NCBI GenBank assembly: GCA_027382625.1
Contig: JAJKFJ010023884.1
Location: 1-48,003, forward strand
DNA length: 48,003 nt
Direction: 5' to 3'
DNA from: Tetmemena sp. SeJ-2015
Lineage: Eukaryota > Ciliophora > Spirotrichea > Sporadotrichida > Oxytrichidae
Shown: piece by piece, positions 19,224 through 30,695 of the stretch
Layout of the letters: each line of letters starts with the position of its first letter
Position numbering within the stretch: the first letter of the stretch is position 1
The notes under the pieces: model-generated
What the model was told of the DNA's origin: nothing
What the model saw: only the letters and a program-made list of their open reading frames with translations
Database searches by the model: none
Made by a program: the position numbers and the translations under genes

Positions 19224-22200
19224 TCAAAAGTATTTGATTCTGTGAGCCATTCTCTTGTTCACTACTTCCTGTTGCTGTAGGTCTTTCTTTACCTCTTCTA
19301 TTTCAGTGAAGTTGCACTCGAAGTCCTTGTAGTTTAAATAGTGAGCCACCCACTTACTCAATCCTAGTTCGTTTATCATCTTCTAGCTTGCAAAGTACAA
19401 AGGTGCTTGTAGGAAGTCATTTATTATACAAGCTTAATGAATATTCTTTTATGTTCATTAAGAATAGTGAGGTCTGCATCTTTATTGAGAAGGACATTGA
19501 TTATGAGCATGTTCCTTGTCATGAAAGCTTTATGTAGGCAGGTGTTGCCAAGCGAGTTCTTCAGATTTACATTAGCCCCCAAGTCTAAAAGCACCTTCGT
19601 GACCTCGTAATAAGAGTTTGACACTGCATAGTAGAGGGCTGTATTGTTATTCTCGTCTCGCACATTCAAATCATTCGTAGTTAAAATGTCCTTGTTTTTC
19701 ATAATCTACAGATGAATATCAATAAATACTGAATAGATGCCGAGTAAATTCTCTATAAGATTATCTTCTTACATAGGTGACGTTGTTGATCTTGGCGCAT
19801 TTGATAACGTTATCCTATCTCGCAGTCAGCTCACACTTCCTTGCTCTTTTCTTTTTGTTGGGCTCTAGGGTTGGATTAAACTGCTGTCTATCACAAACTG
19901 GTCCCAGGAATCTGTTCTCAAAAAGTTTTTCACTACCTCCACTCTGCATATAGATAAAAATGATACTTCAAAAATAGATCAAGTTGTCTTGAGGTTTGAT
20001 GCTAAATAGTTTTTTAACTTCGATAATTTCTTACAAGAAACTGAAGGCCTTGAACTCAAATTCATTGGGCTTGACTGGCCTCTTTCTAAAAATATAAGTA
20101 ATGGAAGTTTATTTGTATGCTTCTCCCTTTTTAATTGTTCTTTGATTTCTGAGTTCTATCAGTGCAGCTATCGTCAGTTGTGTTATCATTAAGTGAATAA
20201 CAATAAAATTTGAGGAGGCTCTGCTCTCAGAGATGTCTTCGATTTAAAGTTTAACTTGTTTGGTTTTGGTCTTAGCATGCTTCTCACCTTCACTGCTAAT
20301 TCTATTACATAAACAATTAAAGTCACTAAATTTTTTTTACTACTAGAGTTGGATTGATCAGAGTCGGATTTCTGAGAAGAGGAATCGGAAAACCCTGAGG
20401 TCTGAGAAGAACCTTCCAAATCTGAAACGCTCTTCACCTCCTCATTTTCTTCAGACTTGATGTGGAGTGTTTCAAAGCTTTTCTTAGAACTTAGAGTTTG
20501 CTATCCAAGTTTGCTTGATGATATGTTCCTACTCGCTTAACTTAAGAGGAAAATAAACAACTCTGGTTTAAACTACGGGCCGAGTCAAGTCTATCATTTT
20601 GAATCTTCTTGAGCTTAAAATCCTTTTTGTCCATGTTTAGCTACCCTGCATGTGACCTCTTCTCCTCTCTCTTGTCTTTCTCCTTAATCAAGAAGTCTCT
20701 AATTCCATATAAAAGTCTCAAAAATAGAATTATTGATATCCTCTTCATATTTGAAGGTTTATCTGTCCAGCAAGTGCGGCATTTTTATTAAGCTGTTCTT
20801 GGACAATTGCCTCCATGGAAAGCGTCTTCCTCTTGTGGAGCTCTCTTGCTTCGTCCATTTGTACTTTTCTCTGTCTCCCATTTCCTCTCCCGAACTGCTG
20901 CTTTTCACTCTCCTTAAGCGCCTAATAAATGATTATCCGAATTACTAAGATCTTTCTAAAGCCATCTATAAAAGTTTAGTCTTTTCTTCTTTTGTAGCGT
21001 CTGTAGGTCTTCTGAATCATCCTTGCAGCTTTTTAAAGGATACCCAGTTTTACAAAAGAAGGTCTGTTGTCCTTGTGTGAAGGGTCAGGTAGAGGCATTA
21101 GGTTCTTGTCTATGAAGTCAGGCCCACCCGTATACTTCTACTAGAAGAACACCTCAGGCTAGTTTGGGTCGAATTTCAAAGGTTTCACCACTCCCTTGTC
21201 CGATTGGAAGAACGAGAACACCATCTAGTTCACTTGTGCCTCGTTGTTCTTAAATGAGAAAAATATGAGATCTTGATAGGGCCCTTGGCTGGATTCATGT
21301 TGAGGAGCTCAGGCTTCTTTACCTTCTTCTTCCAGTGTCTGTACTCCTTGTAGAGTTCATCGTGCTTGGTGACTTTCCTCTCCTTGATGTTAATGAGCTT
21401 CTTCTCAATGCCTCTCAAGATGATCTTGATCCTCTTCACGAACTTGATGTTATCCTTCTTGTTCTTCTCCTTGTCCCTTGCCTTCTCTTCCTCCCTGATC
21501 TTATCTTCGACCTTGCCTGCGATCTCCTTTCGCTTCGCTTGCAGGTACTGGTATCTTGCCTCTCTGATTGCCTCCTTTTGCTATTGATACTCGTTCAATA
21601 TCCTATCTGCGAGCTCCACTTCCACTTTGTGAAGCACCTCAGGGGCTATCCTATCCACCTCAGATTGAAACTCATTCTTGTCCACACAGTCATTCAGCTC
21701 TTGCAAGGTTGACAGGAACTATAAAGATGCAATGTAATTAGCGTGAGAATGAAGAGTGATGCTTACATGATTGACTTGCTCGAAATTCATACGCTTGAGA
21801 TCTTGGATTATCTCCACCACCTGCTGACTGTTATTGTTCTCTCCAAATTTTGAGAAGACTCTGCTAAAAGCTCCCTCCATCACTCTGTCCCAGGCCTCGA
21901 AATTAGTTTGCTTAGTTAGGTTGCGTTTCATCTGCTTTCTGTATTCCTTATACTGTCTTTCCTATTCCTTCGTCCAATTGAACTTCTCTTTGTATCCGCT
22001 CTTTGCTGTCTTCACCTAGGACGGACTGGAAAACGGTTCTTAAAATATGAGTAAGCTTAATTTAAGTTCCTCATTTATTTGATTTAGCATTTGTGTGGAT
22101 TAAGAAGCCTTCAGATTAGTTGTGGAGTGGCTCTGCTAGTTTTCTTGATTACTGGTGAGTAGTCTTTGCTTATTAAGTGAGACTAATCTTGTGGAGAGGA

Positions 22201-24624
22201 ATCTGCCTGACTTCTCTGGGTTGAGTATTTTCTGCTGCTCATCATGTAACTCCGTGTAGGCTGAGATAAATTACTTGAAAGTTGAGTTCAGAGCAGCCCT
22301 CAGGTTAGCTCCACTCACCAACACCTTCTAACTTAACTTTACCAATATATATCGATGTACAACCGTTTAAGATAAAGTAGTTAACTTCGATTCTTTAGTT
22401 TAAGAGTCAGGCAACTTTAGATTATTAGATGAGTGCTTCTGTTTGAATTCATTTGAGTCTGTGTTTTACTAAAGACTCATAGTTGATCTGCTCTTGCTCA
22501 TCAGATGTTTGCCAGGATTTGCGACTGTGTTTGCAAAAGAAGGGATGATGAACTTGATTGAATCCACCATGGATACGAACTGCTCATGTGCTTCGAAGGG
22601 GCTCAGCTTAAGCGAGTTATTGCCTCCATACTTATTAAAGAGTGAGCCTGTATACTTATCGTGGAAGGATTTATCTGCAGTGTGCTCGGCCTTATTTCTC
22701 TCCAGTCTATCTTTCACTTGCTATAACCAAATTACTAAGAAAGAGCAAATTCTTCTTACCAATGTCTAATAAGTCTCCATAAGCTTTTGCTTTAACTTGG
22801 GCTGTAGGTCAGGGTTGTTATTCCAAGAGTCTATTTGAAAAGTAATTTAACTTATCAAGCTAAAGATAATGATTAAATTCTCTGGTAGATAATAGCATTT
22901 TTAAAATTATTCATCCCTAAATTGAATTAAAACTAAGCAATAGTGTCTATTTTGAGCCAAGGATAAGTGTCTTTGAGTGGAACGAGCTGACCCAAGATTT
23001 TACTTTGATTCTCCTCGTACTAGCCTTGCTTAGTTTTGAGGCTTTTATTGATGCTTTCCAAATTCTCCTTGATGTCCTCCTCCATCTTACTAATTAAATA
23101 AGTCCGCTTCTCATCGTCAGTCTTCAGATTTTGGTACACGTTGAAGTCAATCTTGAAAGTTCTCAGAATTTTCAACTCATTCTGCCTCAAAGAGAGTGTG
23201 GACTTGACTGTCAAGTGGTTTAGTGAAATGGAACTGTTTTAAAGATTCTCTACTCTCTAAGTGTTGTCAATCACCTAGTCTTTGTTATCCTCATTTGTAG
23301 TCAATACCTAAAGCATCAAGATAAGAAATAAAGACTAAAGAGGATACAATAGGCACTTTGCTAGCTGTGTTTCTGCTCTAGCTCTCTGAATTCTTGAGAT
23401 TTTCCTGGGAATAGGCCGAGAACACATGCTCTACCTTTTTCTTTTTCTCCTTTTCCAATGTCAAAGTGAGCAAGCTCTTCTCTTCTTCAATCTCTTCGAT
23501 ATCGAATTCATTCTATGAGCCAGTCACAAAAGGTTTCTTGCACAACCTATGCATCGATCTCCAATCCTTCGTCGAGTTCCTACTCTTCTGCTCCTTTTCT
23601 TCCTGCTCCTTCAAAGTTAATGAAAACACCACTAATTAAATTAAAGTTGAGGGATTCTCATTTCTCTTGAGTGTCTAAATTAAGTTAAGCAACTTAAAGT
23701 AATCTTCTTACATTTAGAAACGGACTTTTGAATTTCTTCGCCTAGTTACTCTTATTGGTCGCAGTTTAAGGCCTGGCTTTAAAGTTCTTTTTTAGATCAC
23801 TCTAAGAATTTGCCTCAGATTAGTAATAGCTGTCCTTTTCTATTATTTTTTGGATTTTCCCATCTAGGTCTCTGTAAATACCTTTGGGAGTAGGAATTGA
23901 ATGCTAATTCTCAGCTACTTGAATAGCTCCACTGGACTACACTCCAAATTTCTTATCCACTAACTTGAAAAAGCTCCTCTTCTTCTGCTCAGGCTCTTAC
24001 TACGAATGCTTCCTAGGTTGCTGAGAACTTGAACTCCCTTTGAGGAGTGGATTCTAGATAGCTTGCTCATTTGGGTGAAAGAGAGAGATGGGATTGCTGC
24101 CTTTTATTTGGCTTCATAAGGATAGTTGTGGCTAGGATTGGGTTTTTGTTAGGTTAGAACTCGTATTCATCATTAGCTTTCTCTCCTTGAAGAAACTCTA
24201 ATTCTTGTTATCTGAGTTGAGTAGCTGCTACTTGTGTGCTTGAGCTAGTTTATTTCCTTAGAGCATGTCCAAAGAGTCGTAATTTTTATCAACTTCAGGT
24301 CCTCCAGAAAAATTCATGAGATTTTGAAGAGAGGGAGCTAAGGTGCTCTACTTCTATTGTGAGTTACTCGTTTTAAAAGCCATAAAAAATAGTCCAATTA
24401 GTTGTATCTTATTTTAAAGCTGTTTGATTCTTGGTACCTTATTCAACAAAAGAGGATAGAAAAGAGGACTGAGGCTTCTAAGCAGTAGAAGGTAGAATAC
24501 TCTTCTCAAGGCTATTTATCTTTGGAGCAGACTGAGTATTTGTATGTTTGAGAATATGAGATGAAGGTAGAGTGAGCTGTTTTTAGTTTTGAAACTATCT
24601 ATTCATCGCATTTTGATTCTTCAT
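19224..24624 (-). CDS. Large IQ-motif, coiled-coil and ankyrin-repeat protein
   Basis: The largest gene here, over 1,300 residues. First exon starts MKNQNAMNRQFQNQK (ATG 24622-24624; a second candidate start is ATG at 24383, MAFKTSNSQQ). A Ser/Gln-rich N-terminus precedes alternating charged helices (EIEEEKSLLTLTLEKEKKKK; RILNEYQQQKEAIREARYQY), then FFQSDKGVVKPLKFDPNQPE, an IQ motif AARMIQKTYRRYKRRK (calmodulin binding by family knowledge), a Ser-rich linker, and C-terminal ankyrin repeats (NTALYYAVSN, DLGANVNLKN, NTCLHKAFMT). The stop TGA is at 19224-19226. GT-AG introns include ones of 28, 41, 46 and 48 nt. The join of exon 1 to exon 2, an in-frame TGA near 24112 (probably in a 60-nt intron) and about 20720-20790 are unresolved. 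Likely a cytoskeletal or scaffold protein (inference). Confidence 0.82.
19437..19450 (-). other. Micro-IES, pointer ATG (14 bp)
   Basis: Removal corrects the frame in the last ankyrin repeat so that LTILNEHQACIINDFLQAPL reads through. Confidence 0.6.
21254..21264 (-). other. Micro-IES, pointer ATGAGA (11 bp)
   Basis: ATGAGA at 21254-21259 and 21265-21270. Removal shifts frame so that GPIKISFKNNEAQVNQMVF is continuous; without it the frame stops within 20 codons. Confidence 0.8.
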
Positions 24625-25052
24625 TTTGATTATTTTATTTTCATACAAATTTCTTTCAATTATAATAAACAATATATTTCTTAAATTATCACTTTTCTTT
24701 TTAGGAAAGATATATAAATCAAACATAATACTTTTGACGACTGAAGACAAATTAATGTTATAAATATTTTTTATATTTTATTAATTATTTATTTATCTTC
24801 GCAGGATAATTGAGTAATAATTGCATTTTTCTCCTCAAAGTAAATGTTTATTGAGGTTATTTTTAATAAGAATATATAATTCCATAAAAATAAAAAGTGA
24901 TAATTTTGTAAATACTAAACTTAAAATCATTTTCTTATATTGATAGGAGTTTATAACTTTGAAATTTTATTTATAGTAGCAACAGATCATCACTTAATGA
25001 AATTTCTGAGTTGCTTAATAGAAATCGGCTTAATTATGACCAAATTAATATA
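24625..25052. other. Intergenic spacer
   Basis: AT-rich stretch between the start of the IQ/ankyrin gene and the end of the histidine kinase gene, both on the minus strand. Nothing recognised. Confidence 0.55.
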
Positions 25053-28000
25053 TCAACATAGATATAATTATTTTTATTTGACTTTATCGAAAATGCTATT
25101 TGTGTCATCGCCCTCCTCAGAATCTATTTCCTCTTGAATATTTTCGCTTCCAGTTGCAAGAGCTATTTTGGGAATATGCACTACTTTCTAACTCTATTCA
25201 CTCCGATTTATTTAAATTAATTATAAGTTGAAATATTTTCCCAATATTTATTGATAAATAACTTAATAAAAGATATGGCGTTATTATAATCTTTCATTTA
25301 TTATCTTCACTTATAAAAATACGATAATAATTTATGAAGGCTCTAATGGCTTTGGCAACTTAGATTCCATTCATGAGTGGCATTTGATTATCAAGAATGA
25401 CAAGTCTGTATGGCTGGTGGTTATTCGAGTAGCATTTCATTTTACCAGAGTTAGTGAAGTTCTATTCAAACTTTTACAGTGCTGACCTCCCCTCATAGGC
25501 TTTGTCAATATTTTTAAAACCTTACTAGCTTAGCGAAAATAAAGAAAGAAGGAGTGATAAATGATGATATGAAGTCTTAGCATCCCTTCTAAAGCTATAC
25601 AGTTGAAGGGATCGTCATCTGCTATCAATACCTTTGGGCAATCGCATTCAAACTCCAAATTAATGCTTAAGCTTGAAACCGAGGTGTTACTAAAAGAAAT
25701 ATAAAAGCAAATAAATAAACTGATATCAGGGAAAGTGATCAGTTGGTTAATAATTGCTTGGTTATCTATTTAGGGCTTAATCAATCCACTCTCTTAATAA
25801 ATAACAATAGTAAACGATAAGTTAGAAATATTATGCATTTATTAATTAGGGAGTAGGTACCTTACTGAGAGCTTCTAAATATTGTAGTAATTTATCTGCT
25901 GTCCAATATTTGTAGTGGGAGCGACTATGTTCCCACTGTTGTTTTAATTTATTTCATCAGCAAGCGGATTCTCAGTCTGCTGCTTTTTACTTTGTTCCAT
26001 GGTCTTTGCAAATAGACTCTTCTTGTTTCCATCGTTGTTATTGTTATTGATCCGATTGAATTTACTCATCCTCTTCAAATTTTTTATGCTTTGCTTCTAG
26101 TCTATAATTATTATTATAAAAATCTCTTTTATTGTAATAAAATAGCATCCAATTATTCTGCGATTCCTGGAAGAATTTCTCAGTTTATTGTTGCTTAGCT
26201 TTTTGGAGCTCACTTTCTTATTTCTACAATAGAAAATCATTGATGAATTATTAGGAAGAAATTTATTTGAGAGTTGGAAGATAGACTCCAGTCCATTGGA
26301 GCTGCTTCTCTACTCCTGGCTGTTATTAGAACTCTTTTAACTCTGCTTCTTAATTAGGTTGTCTCTCCGACGTCTGCTGTACACCAAACTCTTGTACTTC
26401 TTAGTTTTCATCAAACTCATTGGCTAGGATATAATAATAAGAACATATAGAAAGGATATGCTTCAAGAATAAAGATTTTGAAAATTAAATTAGAAATTAA
26501 AAAGTATGGAATAAAAGCAAATTATTTTATAGGAAGTGGTCTTTGTATTTTTTAAATTGAAACTGGAAGAGAAGAGGTGTAGTTGGTACTTTTTGATGGG
26601 CAAAACAAGCGTAAACTTGGATCCTAGATCCACCTCAGAGAAAACCTTTATCTCTCCACCAAGGGCTCCTGCGAGCTGCTTGCAAATGGTCAACCCCAAA
26701 CCGCAGCCCTCCTTATTCATTGACCTATTCTTAGTAATCTTAGTGAAGGCTTAGAACAGAGACTCTTAACAGGAAAATTAATAAAGACAAGACTTTTTCA
26801 TTTCATATATAATATTTATTATAAGGACTTGTCGATACCAACACCAGAATCTTCAACTTCAATACAAAGTTGCTGCTCTTGATTTTTCTTATAAGCCCTC
26901 AAAGTCACGAAACCGGTGTTAGTATACTTAATCGCATCAATAAATTTAATTCACCTCTTTATAATCATTATTTCGCATTCGAAAGAAGATTTGTGATGAT
27001 TTACTTGAGTCTGTTCTTGTCTATGTCGATCTTATCTGGAAATTCGTGGTCGATATCTCTCGTGAGTTTCAAACCCTTCAATTGAGCTTTGAACTTCATT
27101 ATCTCAATACAGTCTTCAAAGATCTCCCTTATTGACACACTCTCAGTATTCACCAGCAATTTTTAAGACTCCTCAAACTTAAATACAACTCTCATACTAA
27201 TGATATAGTCTTATTTGTAGACTCTAACTGGCTATAGTCCAAAATGTCATTCAATATTAGATATAGAAATTATTTAATCTCACATTTTTAACAATAATTG
27301 TGGATTGGTAAGGTGGAGCATGAAATTAGCGCTATTCAGAGCTGTTTGGAAAAAGCTGTTGTCTTCCAGCTGCAGCTCTGATTAAGTTCCGCCCAGCAAT
27401 TCCAATGAATTAATTATGGCGTTCAGTGGGTTCCTAAATTCATGAGCCGCCTGAGAAAATTAAAAATAAGATAACTAAGGAAAAAACTCTGAAACTATTA
27501 TTGTGTACATTTATTTTTATAAATGCGATAGTCTTAAATTTAGTAATGTTCTTTTGAATCTCGAGGGCTGTCCAGAGGGACACGTCTATGACCTTCACTA
27601 TGATAAATTCTTCCTCACCAAGTATTACCTTCGAAAGGTACACTTCAATCTCTTGAGACTAGTCACTCAACTTAAATCATAATTGGGATAAAGGAAATCA
27701 ATTACAATTCTAACTTCTTGCTGATTTAAAAAACTAGATGTGGATTATCTTCCTGCTTTATTTAATCTGGGAGTGGAGACTCTGAATATGATTTTATGAA
27801 ATTTTAACCTAGAAATAAGGAATAGATGCTATTTTATAATGAAATCCCAAAGACTTATTTGTTTTCCATTGGCTAGGGGATTAGAATCGAATGAGGAGTG
27901 ATTCCTCGTGTTCCTTCTCCTGATCTGCTCCAGGTCGATTTAAATTGCTTATAAAAATTACCATTCACAAATATTGATTTGAGTCTTTTCTAATGCATGA

Positions 28001-29760
28001 GCCTCGCTTTTATGTTTGAACAGAGGATTAAGGTCTTAAATATAAATTGAAATGGATGGAAAAATATTTTAGTCCTTGAGGCTTTTACTTCTAGATCTCA
28101 TATTTTATTTGTATGTACTTGACCTGAGATACATGCATACATATGTGATATTTATTTATTAGAGAATTTAAATCGAGAAAGCTCTCTTGAATCCTTTTTC
28201 CAAGTTTTCAACATATAATGCAAGATATATTTTAAAAGTATTTTAAGACATTTTTGTCCCATTCATCAGCCCCATTCAAGCTACTACATAGAATTAAATT
28301 AAAACTTATAATTATTATACTAAGCTAAAGATCTCTAGAAGCTTGGAGTTGCCAAAAATAATTTGCTGGTTCTGAAATATGCTCACACCCTTAAACCAAA
28401 AAGATAAAATCTTCATTTTATCTATCCTCTTAGCTATTTCTGACTAGAATGTTGAGGAGGTGGTCATTTTAGTTTTGGTTATATTTTTAAGTGAATGCTT
28501 ATCGTTCCCCCACTTGAATAGCCCTGCTAAACATGAAGAATATTTACACAAATAAAACTTTCCTTACTCATTATAAGAATAAAAGAGCACTAAGTGGAAT
28601 GTAAATATGGCTGACCACATAATTAGAAAGATATTTAAAGTAGAATTAATGAAAATGAGTAGTATTAAATTATTTTCTAAAGTCCATTGATGTGCCAGGG
28701 ATTGAGTCTCAAGTGAGTGTAAATGACCTCCCCCACTAAAAAGAGCGCATTTTGGTGTTAGTGGCTAACAAGTGAGCACGATATCATAACTAAGATAAGC
28801 CCAACGCCCACCAGCTCATTTGTGCTAAATTGAATGAAGTTTACGTTAAATTCACACATGGCCACAACCACCATAGCTCGAGTGATATTCCCATATAGCC
28901 GAAGTAATTTCTAGAATCTTTAGCAAAGAATATGCAGCACGATCAATTTAATTAAGCATGTGGATTTTATATTATCGATGCAGAAAGCGAGAAAGAGTAT
29001 TGGGATAATGGAAATAGTGGGACTGAGTTCTAAATTATTCAAGTTACTCTACAGAGCTATGTTCACTAATCCGTACCCATTTACTAATATAGTAGCTACT
29101 AAAAAGACCCTTCTCAAAGGCTCAGTTCGTGAGAATAAAAAAGATTTTCAACTAAAAATTTAATCTTTGAAGAGAAGAAGTATTATGTAAATTGTGATTC
29201 AAGTTGCGTATTCTAAAACTCTAAATTAAGCCAACTTCTTTTCCTGGCAGGTGGTACCAAAGAATTTCAATTATTTTTACATTAAAAATGATAATTTGCT
29301 ATGTCAGAGATGTTTTGCTAGTGTTAATTTAAAATCTGGACGGTGGGATGTTATGTTTAAAAAATATAATTGAGAACCAAACTTCTTAAGAGAAGGAATA
29401 ATAATGAAAGTGTGTGTGTGTATATGTTTGTGGGAATGATTAAATTTTAGACTAAGTAGAGGGGTGGCGACTGTTCACGTCATTTTGAACTCCATCTTCC
29501 ACTCATGATGCTAAATGATAGTTGGAGGTTTTTACCTTCTCAAATGTTTGTTCTTTCGAGCCTTCTTAAATTTAAGTGTGAATAATAAGTATGAGTAAAT
29601 CTTTTTATGCAGGTTCTATATTTTAAAGCTCTAAGTTTTAAATAAATCAGCTGTGAATAGCATTTATTATAATGTGTAAGTCAATAAAGGGCTGGCTAGG
29701 AGATTGCCCTCTCTCCAGGTCGAAGGGGCTACTCGTCAAGTCCAGCTCTACATCTCTCAT
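25053..29760 (-). CDS. Membrane hybrid histidine kinase with receiver domain
   Basis: Two-component sensor: autophosphorylates a His and passes the phosphate to its own receiver Asp (family knowledge). Read 3' of the start: MRDVELDLTSSPFDLERGQS, several membrane helices (ISIIPILFLAFCIDNI; ELVGVGLILVMISCSLV), a linker, H-box AAHEFRNPLNAI with the phospho-His, N-box NRLKQIITNLLSNAIKYT, SGVGIDKS, G-box GCGLGLTICKQLA, GSKFTLVLPI, a Gln-rich linker, then receiver CPKVLIADDDPFN, YRLVILDNQMPLMNG (phospho-Asp) and HIPKIALATGSE. TGA 25053-25055. At least four IESs interrupt conserved blocks. The receiver end lacks a clear Lys-Pro motif. The 5' exon structure (29100-29760) is uncertain. Ligand and downstream partner unknown. 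Confidence 0.88.
25206..25329 (-). other. IES, pointer ATTTAT (124 bp)
   Basis: ATTTAT at 25206-25211 and 25330-25335. Removal joins AKAIRAFIN to RSEQSQKVVHIPKIAL within the receiver domain. Confidence 0.87.
25529..25575 (-). other. IES, pointer CTTAGC (47 bp)
   Basis: CTTAGC at 25529-25534 and 25576-25581. Removal joins CIALEGML to SQQGFKNIDKAYEGRSAL of the receiver. Confidence 0.88.
26761..26825 (-). other. IES, pointer GACT (65 bp)
   Basis: GACT at 26761 and 26826, same codon phase. Removal joins DSGVGIDKS to LFQAFTKITKN, the expected path from the D-box to the F-box. Confidence 0.75.
26932..26972 (-). other. IES, pointer TCGCAT (41 bp)
   Basis: TCGCAT at 26932-26937 and 26973-26978. 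Removal restores the N-box LLSNAIKYTNTGFVTL, a near-invariant histidine-kinase motif. Confidence 0.95.
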
Positions 29761-30695
29761 CTTTAAAAAGCTCGGGGTCCAAGACTCCTCATGGGGAAAA
29801 AATAAATATATATTGTAGAGGATCGTTCATAATTTTAACTTTGATTAATATCACACGAGATCAATCAAGAGAGAATTTAATTTTATAAGTTAAAATACTA
29901 TATAGATGATTCATGTCTTTTAATGAAAATAAAATGTAGATGATGAATTTAGAAGGAACTAATTTTTAATTTTAGATCGCGACGTTTTTGTGTTTTTGCA
30001 ACAAATGTGCTTGAAAATTCTAATTTTTATTTTAAATTCATAAAATAAAGAGAGAGAGAATATATTATATTATCAAAGCGAAACTTTTATAATTTTTTGA
30101 TTAAATATAAAATCTTGAATTTCTAAATCGGTTATTAATAATAAGACAAAGAAGTTTTCAGTGAAGAATTTCCAAAATTTTCATAACAAAATATTTTCCT
30201 CAATGATTAAAATTTTAGTAATAGACTTGTAGTTATTAAAGTTCTGCTTTGAGAGGTGAGAATGAGTAATAGGTATATTTATTAAATTATTTACTTAATT
30301 AACTATATAATGAGGAGCGTAATAATATAAACTTACTGTCCATCCTTACCCCTTCTAAATGTAAGTTATAATCATATCTTGACAATTATTAATTTATATC
30401 CTCAATTTTAATGTGCGATTGATGAATAATTTAATACCGCAAATTTTATAAAGCCCTTTAATAAGTGTGAAGAGTAGAACTACTTACACGTATTTATCCA
30501 TTCACTTATTTTACTCAGCAAATCAAATGCAATTCTAATCCAGAATAGAATAGAATAGTGAGTGAGTGAAAATGTGAGTGAGTTTGAGAGAGGGAATTTA
30601 AATTTGAATTTGAATTAAGTTTAGTGAGTGACTAAAGTGAGAGAGATAGAGAATTAACCATAAAATTTTACCAGAATTATTAAATTAAATTTGAA
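29761..30695. other. Divergent promoter region
   Basis: Lies between the divergent starts of the histidine kinase and the RING gene. It is AT-rich, with a purine-rich low-complexity tract at about 30540-30650 built of GAATA and GAGT units just before the RING gene. No conserved promoter element could be named. Confidence 0.5.

Noticed and set aside
23310..23340. IES with pointer CTTTAG in the IQ/ankyrin gene
   Set aside because: The 6-bp repeat is real, but removing 27 bp leaves the wrong frame. A 28-nt GT-AG intron at the same place restores it.
28960..29373. 138-codon plus-strand frame with a C-x-x-C
   Set aside because: Antisense to membrane helices of the histidine kinase, which join onto conserved kinase blocks. 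The plus frame has no family match and probably arises because TAA and TAG are sense codons.
29410..29430. Short GT repeat
   Set aside because: A plain microsatellite of about six units within a non-coding stretch; not informative.
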